Origin: G041228335 sp964580905
GTDB lineage: Bacteria > Pseudomonadota > Alphaproteobacteria > Puniceispirillales > UBA1172
NCBI GenBank assembly: GCA_964580905.1
Contig: CAZOLR010000054.1
Coordinates: 1-8,283, forward strand
Direction of reading: 5' to 3'
DNA length: 8,283 nucleotides
The position numbers and the translations under genes were made by a program. This document shows, in pieces, positions 5,591-8,283 of this stretch. The first letter of the stretch is position 1. Each line of letters begins with the position of its first letter. Below the pieces are notes generated by a model. It was not told the DNA's origin. It saw only the letters and a program-made list of their open reading frames with translations, and searched no databases.

Positions 5591-7081
5591 CTAGCCGATC
5601 ATTTCCATCCGTGCCAGACGCCGACGCTCTGATGACGAAGGAATGCGCATCATCTCCCGGTATTTTGCCACTGTCCGCCTTGCCAGCGTAATACCCTGAT
5701 CACTGATGGCTTCTGCGATATCATTATCGCTGAGGGGCTTTTTCGGGTTTTCTGCCTGAATGAGGCTCTTGATCTTATTCCTGACGGCAGTGGCCGCCAT
5801 GCCTTCTTCGCTATCATCGCTCGCGATGGACACACTGAAGAGGGATTTAAGGGAATAGGTTCCGCGCGGCGTGTTGATCACAGTGCCGTTCGTAACCCGG
5901 CTGATGGTGCTTTCATGCATACCCACGGCTTCGGCAATCGTTTTCAGAGACATCGGCTTCAGTGCTTCCATGCCATGTTCCATGAAATCTTTCTGGATAC
6001 GGATGATCTCAGCTGAGATCTTCATGGTTGTCATATTCCGCTGTTCAAGCGCACGTTTAAGCCATCGGGCGGAGCCGATCGCATTGCCCACAAAGTCATT
6101 GCCGTTTTCTTCGCTTTTACGCTCAAGGTGTGTTTCGATTTCATCGGCATAATCTTCCCTGATATGAATTGTTGGCAGGGTTGACCGGTTAAGCTCAACA
6201 GCCCAGCCATCCTTGGTCTGGCGCACCAGCACATCAGGCTCGCCCAGAGGCGGCAGATCATTGCTGTAGCTTTCGCCCGGTTTCGGGTTGTAACCCCGGA
6301 TCAGCCTGAGGGTTTCGAGAATATCATCCTGGTTGCAACGGGCCAGACGTGCAAGAGAGGCAATTTCGCCTTTGCCCAACAAGTCGATGTTATCAAGGAC
6401 AATGGCCATGACGTCATCATATTCGCCCCTGTCTCTGGCCTGAAGTGCAAGGCATTCGGCAAGATTTCGGGCAAAAATACCCGCAGGTTCCAGCTCCTGC
6501 AGATTTTCAAGGACCATCTCAAGGCGTTCAAGATTAACATTGGTGGAGGCAGCGATATCTTCGAGTGACTGGTCAATCCAACCCGTGGGTGAGATAAGAT
6601 CAGTCAGCATATAGGCGATGGCCCGGTCGCCGGGATCTATGGCGAGGTCAATCTGCCGGATGATCATCGCATGCAGGCCGTCTTCAGGATTGGCGATACG
6701 TGCCATCATATCATCGGCATCGCTGTCAAAAGATGAGTTTTTATGCGTGTTTTCAAGGGAAGAATAACGGTTATCCATATCGGCATGTGCCGTCGGATCA
6801 TCCTGTAGCGCATTGTTGGTCGGCGTAAGCTCGGCCACATCCTTTGGCATATCTGTGTCTGAATTCTCTGTCTTCTCATGCAGGTCAGGGGCGTCCGATG
6901 CGGCATCTGTGCCGGCTGTGTCGTCGCTCACCTCAAGAAACGGGTTTTCCAGTGCCTGCTCTTCAAGAAAGGTCCGGATTTCAAGATTGGTCATCTGCAA
7001 CAGTTTGATCGCCTGCTGCAATTGCGGGGTGATAATCAGCGATTGTTTCTGTTGCGCTTTGATAACAGGTCTTAACTGCAT
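5591..7081 (-). CDS. rpoN: RNA polymerase sigma-54 factor RpoN
   Basis: A 496-residue protein, normal for alphaproteobacterial sigma-54. It directs core polymerase to -24/-12 promoters and needs AAA+ activators to melt DNA. Region I (about 1-48) is Gln/Leu-rich (QKQSLIITPQLQQAIKLLQMTNLEI) and meets activators. Region II (about 50-125) is an acidic, variable linker. The core-binding domain (about 125-300) includes LEPAGIFARNLAECLALQ and YNPKPG. A helix-turn-helix lies near 378-402 (SLKTIAEAVGMHESTISRV). The RpoN box ARRTVAKYRE is at 467-476 and reads the -24 element. The ATG at 7081 is chosen because GGAGG lies 5 nt upstream; a GTG 12 nt earlier is less likely. The usual alphaproteobacterial neighbours (lptB upstream, hpf and ptsN downstream) are absent, so it may be a relocated or second copy. 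No activator gene is in view. Confidence 0.97.
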   Translation of the reverse strand: MQLRPVIKAQQKQSLIITPQLQQAIKLLQMTNLEIRTFLEEQALENPFLEVSDDTAGTDAASDAPDLHEKTENSDTDMPKDVAELTPTNNALQDDPTAHADMDNRYSSLENTHKNSSFDSDADDMMARIANPEDGLHAMIIRQIDLAIDPGDRAIAYMLTDLISPTGWIDQSLEDIAASTNVNLERLEMVLENLQELEPAGIFARNLAECLALQARDRGEYDDVMAIVLDNIDLLGKGEIASLARLARCNQDDILETLRLIRGYNPKPGESYSNDLPPLGEPDVLVRQTKDGWAVELNRSTLPTIHIREDYADEIETHLERKSEENGNDFVGNAIGSARWLKRALEQRNMTTMKISAEIIRIQKDFMEHGMEALKPMSLKTIAEAVGMHESTISRVTNGTVINTPRGTYSLKSLFSVSIASDDSEEGMAATAVRNKIKSLIQAENPKKPLSDNDIAEAISDQGITLARRTVAKYREMMRIPSSSERRRLARMEMIG

Positions 7082-7085
7082 GATG

Positions 7086-7108
7086 TCCTCCACTTTTAGT
7101 GTGGAGAA
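7086..7108 (-). promoter_or_regulatory. Hairpin covering the rpoN ribosome binding site
   Basis: In the rpoN mRNA, TTCTCCAC pairs with GTGGAGGA (8 pairs including one G-U) across the 7-nt loop ACTAAAA. The second arm is the Shine-Dalgarno sequence, ending 4 nt before the ATG. The hairpin would reduce rpoN translation unless opened, a second case of ribosome-binding-site masking in this window. Confidence 0.5.
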
Positions 7109-7269
7109 AGCTTCTCAAAAGTTTTTCATTAATCAAAAATTAATATTTGACGAGCAAATTTGTCAAAAATAGAACAAAATTATTGTTAATTATCAATAAT
7201 ATAACTTTTATTCGTTAATTTAGTATTAATTACATGTCAATTTTTCAACCTTCCTCAGGCATGTAATCA
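7109..7269. promoter_or_regulatory. A+T-rich divergent regulatory spacer (rpoN / two-TM gene)
   Basis: No gene is present. The stretch is strikingly A+T-rich compared with its flanks. On the minus strand, toward rpoN, there are two possible -35 elements: TTGACA (7166-7161, perfect, with a poor -10 TATTAA/TTAATT) and TTGATA (7196-7191) with TCTATT 17 bp downstream. The TTGACA sits within the inverted repeat TTTGAC (7146-7151) and GTCAAA (7162-7167), which encloses the palindrome CAAATTTG (7155-7162). ATTACATG (7229-7236) and CATGTAAT (7260-7267) form an 8-bp inverted repeat just upstream of the sigma-54 promoter at 7270. Confidence 0.4.
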
Positions 7270-7285
7270 TGGTATTGTTCTTGCA
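7270..7285 (+). promoter_or_regulatory. Sigma-54 (-24/-12) promoter of the two-TM gene
   Basis: TGGTATT-GTTC-TTGCA has a perfect -12 box and the invariant GG, with the pyrimidine/purine alternation TGGYAY of the -24 box. GG and GC are 12 bp apart. The predicted start is about 7296, leaving a leader of about 66 nt. Weaker than the promoters at 3184 and 5319, but clear. Confidence 0.62.
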
Positions 7286-7296
7286 TGCCGGGCCGG

Positions 7297-7315
7297 GGCA
7301 GATATTTGTTCTGCC
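7297..7315 (+). promoter_or_regulatory. 5'-end hairpin in the leader of the two-TM gene
   Basis: GGCAGA (7297-7302) and TCTGCC (7310-7315) form a perfect 6-bp stem with a 7-nt loop, extendable past a small bulge. It begins at the predicted sigma-54 transcription start, so it would cap the 5' end of the mRNA and could stabilise it. Confidence 0.3.
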
Positions 7316-7361
7316 GGTCTGATAAAGGCTGATATGAAGCCCTGCCAGAGAGGATAGACAA

Positions 7362-7622
7362 ATGATCACGCTCAGCCGCACGAGGCCCAGTCGCTATACG
7401 GGATGTCAGCGTTGCCGCGTTATCAGACTTTTCATGCTGACGGTTTTTATGCTGGTGATCCTTGGTCTTCTTGCCAGCGACAAGATGGAATATCTTCAGT
7501 TTATCTCAGCCGAGCGCGCCGCGCTGGCGATCTGGGTTGTTGGCGGTGTTGGGTTTGTAATCAAGCTTGTCTTCTGGCGGCTGGAAAAACGCCGGGCTGC
7601 TAGCGATCCCGGACAAGCCTGA
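7362..7622 (+). CDS. Small two-TM inner-membrane protein (86 aa)
   Basis: No family recognised. A basic N-terminus contains a CxxC pair (C15 and C18, GCQRC), followed by a hydrophobic segment at about 22-38, a short connecting loop of about 15 residues, a second hydrophobic segment at about 54-72, and a basic C-terminal end (WRLEKRR). By the positive-inside rule both ends are cytoplasmic and the loop is periplasmic. AGAGAGGA lies about 8 nt before the ATG. It is preceded by a sigma-54 promoter, and its last 23 bp overlap the end of the convergent DUF1566-type gene. Confidence 0.75.
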   Translation: MITLSRTRPSRYTGCQRCRVIRLFMLTVFMLVILGLLASDKMEYLQFISAERAALAIWVVGGVGFVIKLVFWRLEKRRAASDPGQA

Positions 7623-8097
7623 CGGCCATTTCCTGAAACGGGAAAAACCGGCCATAACTGTAGCCATTGATGAAATTCACCGTATAGATATGGCGTGAGG
7701 CGTAAGGATTGCGCTCTCCCGTCCAGTAGGGTTCGGGTGAGGTATTGGGGAAGATTTCCCCATTGATCTTCACGTCACCACATTCCATGCAAAGCAGGCC
7801 TTTGAGCTCTTCCAGCGAAGGCAGTCTCCATTCTCCCCCAAGCTGTTCATTGGCAAGACGGATCGCTTCCTTGATGCTTTCATGGTTGAGCTTGACGATC
7901 TCACCAACGCAGGTTTCGCCGTTCCAGTTCTGGCCGACACTGCAGCGTAGCCATTCAACCCCGTAGCTGAGGTCAATCACGAGATGTTCACGTGCCATGA
8001 AGGCGCTGGTGGCCGATGCTGAAGACAGGGTGAGGCTGTTCAGGCAAACCACCATGGCAAGGATGAACTTCAGAACTGTCCGCCGGAATGGATTCAT
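7600..8097 (-). CDS. Secreted DUF1566 (Lcl C-terminal) domain protein
   Basis: A 165-residue exported protein. Residues 1-29 are a Sec signal peptide (FRRTVLKFILAMVVCL..., cleavage after ASA around 29). The mature part carries the pattern of DUF1566/Lcl C-terminal proteins: WLRCSVGQNWNGETCVGE (49-66), WRLPSLEELKGL (90-101), FPNTSPEPYWTGE (116-128), and a terminal beta-rich FINGYSYGRFFPFQEMAVRLVRDR with the closing RLVR. Cys 52/63 and 103/106 probably form disulfides. Related proteins are periplasmic or surface-exposed, and some bind ligands in C-type-lectin/FGE-like folds; the exact role here is unknown. GGAG lies 7 nt before the ATG. A sigma-54 promoter on this strand predicts a leader of about 51 nt. 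Confidence 0.85.
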   Translation of the reverse strand: MNPFRRTVLKFILAMVVCLNSLTLSSASATSAFMAREHLVIDLSYGVEWLRCSVGQNWNGETCVGEIVKLNHESIKEAIRLANEQLGGEWRLPSLEELKGLLCMECGDVKINGEIFPNTSPEPYWTGERNPYASRHIYTVNFINGYSYGRFFPFQEMAVRLVRDR

Positions 8098-8158
8098 GGA
8101 TACACTCCATTTTCAACATTAGATATCTATTATATAGTAGTTTTAACGATAGAGGACC

Positions 8159-8174
8159 TGCAAATTTTAGACCA
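8159..8174 (-). promoter_or_regulatory. Sigma-54 (-24/-12) promoter of the DUF1566 gene
   Basis: On the minus strand the sequence reads TGGTCTA-AAAT-TTGCA: perfect -12 box, invariant GG at 8173-8172, GC at 8161-8160, 12 bp apart. The predicted start is about 8148. A TATAAT on the same strand (8134-8129) has no matching -35, so sigma-54 is the better explanation. Confidence 0.6.
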
Positions 8175-8196
8175 TTTTCACCTTTCGGTTTCAGGT

Positions 8197-8212
8197 TGGT
8201 ATCAATATTGCA
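8197..8212 (+). promoter_or_regulatory. Sigma-54 (-24/-12) promoter of the partial motA-like gene
   Basis: TGGTATC-AATA-TTGCA has a perfect -12 box and TGGYAY at -24, with GG (8198-8199) and GC (8210-8211) 12 bp apart. The predicted start is about 8223, about 32 nt before the ATG at 8255. It is divergent from the DUF1566 promoter, with 22 bp between the two -24 ends. Confidence 0.65.
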
Positions 8213-8254
8213 GGATGGTTCATCGAGTTTACTTGATCGTCACGGTTTTTAGAT

Positions 8255-8283
8255 ATGGATATTGCATCATTAGTTGGTTTTCT
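8255..8283 (+). CDS. motA: N-terminus of a putative flagellar stator protein (MotA/PomA-like), cut by the window edge
   Basis: Only nine codons are visible, MDIASLVGF, then the window ends. PomA/MotA-type stator proteins commonly begin MDxAxLxGx, running straight into the first transmembrane helix, and the match is suggestive. The position, 32 nt downstream of a good sigma-54 promoter, supports a real gene start and fits the sigma-54 control of flagellar genes seen in many proteobacteria. The ribosome binding site is not obvious. Nine residues cannot exclude another membrane protein. Confidence 0.45.

Noticed and set aside
1..8283. CRISPR array, tRNA, rRNA, insertion sequence or phage genes
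   Set aside because: No regularly spaced repeats, no cloverleaf or rRNA-like segment, and no transposase, integrase or phage-type protein was seen on either strand.

Overview
The window looks like chromosomal DNA of a flagellated alphaproteobacterium. The reasons are moderate G+C, the style of the sigma-54 and lytic transglycosylase proteins, and a possible PomA/MotA-type start at the right edge. The phylum is an inference from protein character; no marker gene fixes the genus.

Left third (1-2103): a small ferritin-like four-helix protein has its own sigma-70-type promoter. It converges on a HAD-superfamily hydrolase of the haloacid dehalogenase type II subgroup. A short putative lipoprotein diverges from the hydrolase across an A+T-rich promoter with an inverted repeat, and then meets a 68-residue protein of unknown function tail to tail.

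Middle (2104-5317): a gene-free 170 bp stretch ends in a strong plus-strand terminator that belongs to no visible gene. Next come a secreted SLT-family lytic transglycosylase (minus strand) and a divergent 98-residue unknown. A six-transmembrane voltage-gated potassium channel follows, with a clear promoter wrapped in palindromes. Downstream of the channel lie two overlapping genes, each a lone cyclic-nucleotide-binding-type beta-roll with no output domain. The ribosome binding site of the first is locked in a perfect 10-bp inverted repeat.

Right third (5318-8283): a 67-residue protein with a textbook sigma-54 promoter converges on rpoN (sigma-54). Beyond rpoN lie a 280 bp A+T-rich spacer, a two-TM small protein, a secreted DUF1566-type protein, and at the very edge a reading frame beginning MDIASLVGF, which resembles the N-terminus of the flagellar stator MotA/PomA.

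Unifying observation: besides rpoN itself, the window holds five good -24/-12 (sigma-54) promoters, with GG and GC exactly 12 bp apart. They lie in front of the transglycosylase, the 67-residue gene, the two-TM gene, the DUF1566 gene and the putative motA. A sixth, weaker one precedes the 98-residue gene. The transglycosylase and stator suggest a flagellar/cell-envelope sigma-54 regulon clustered around its own sigma factor, similar in logic to sigma-54-dependent flagellar systems with SltF-like enzymes. No sigma-54 activator gene (AAA+ enhancer-binding protein) is visible here.
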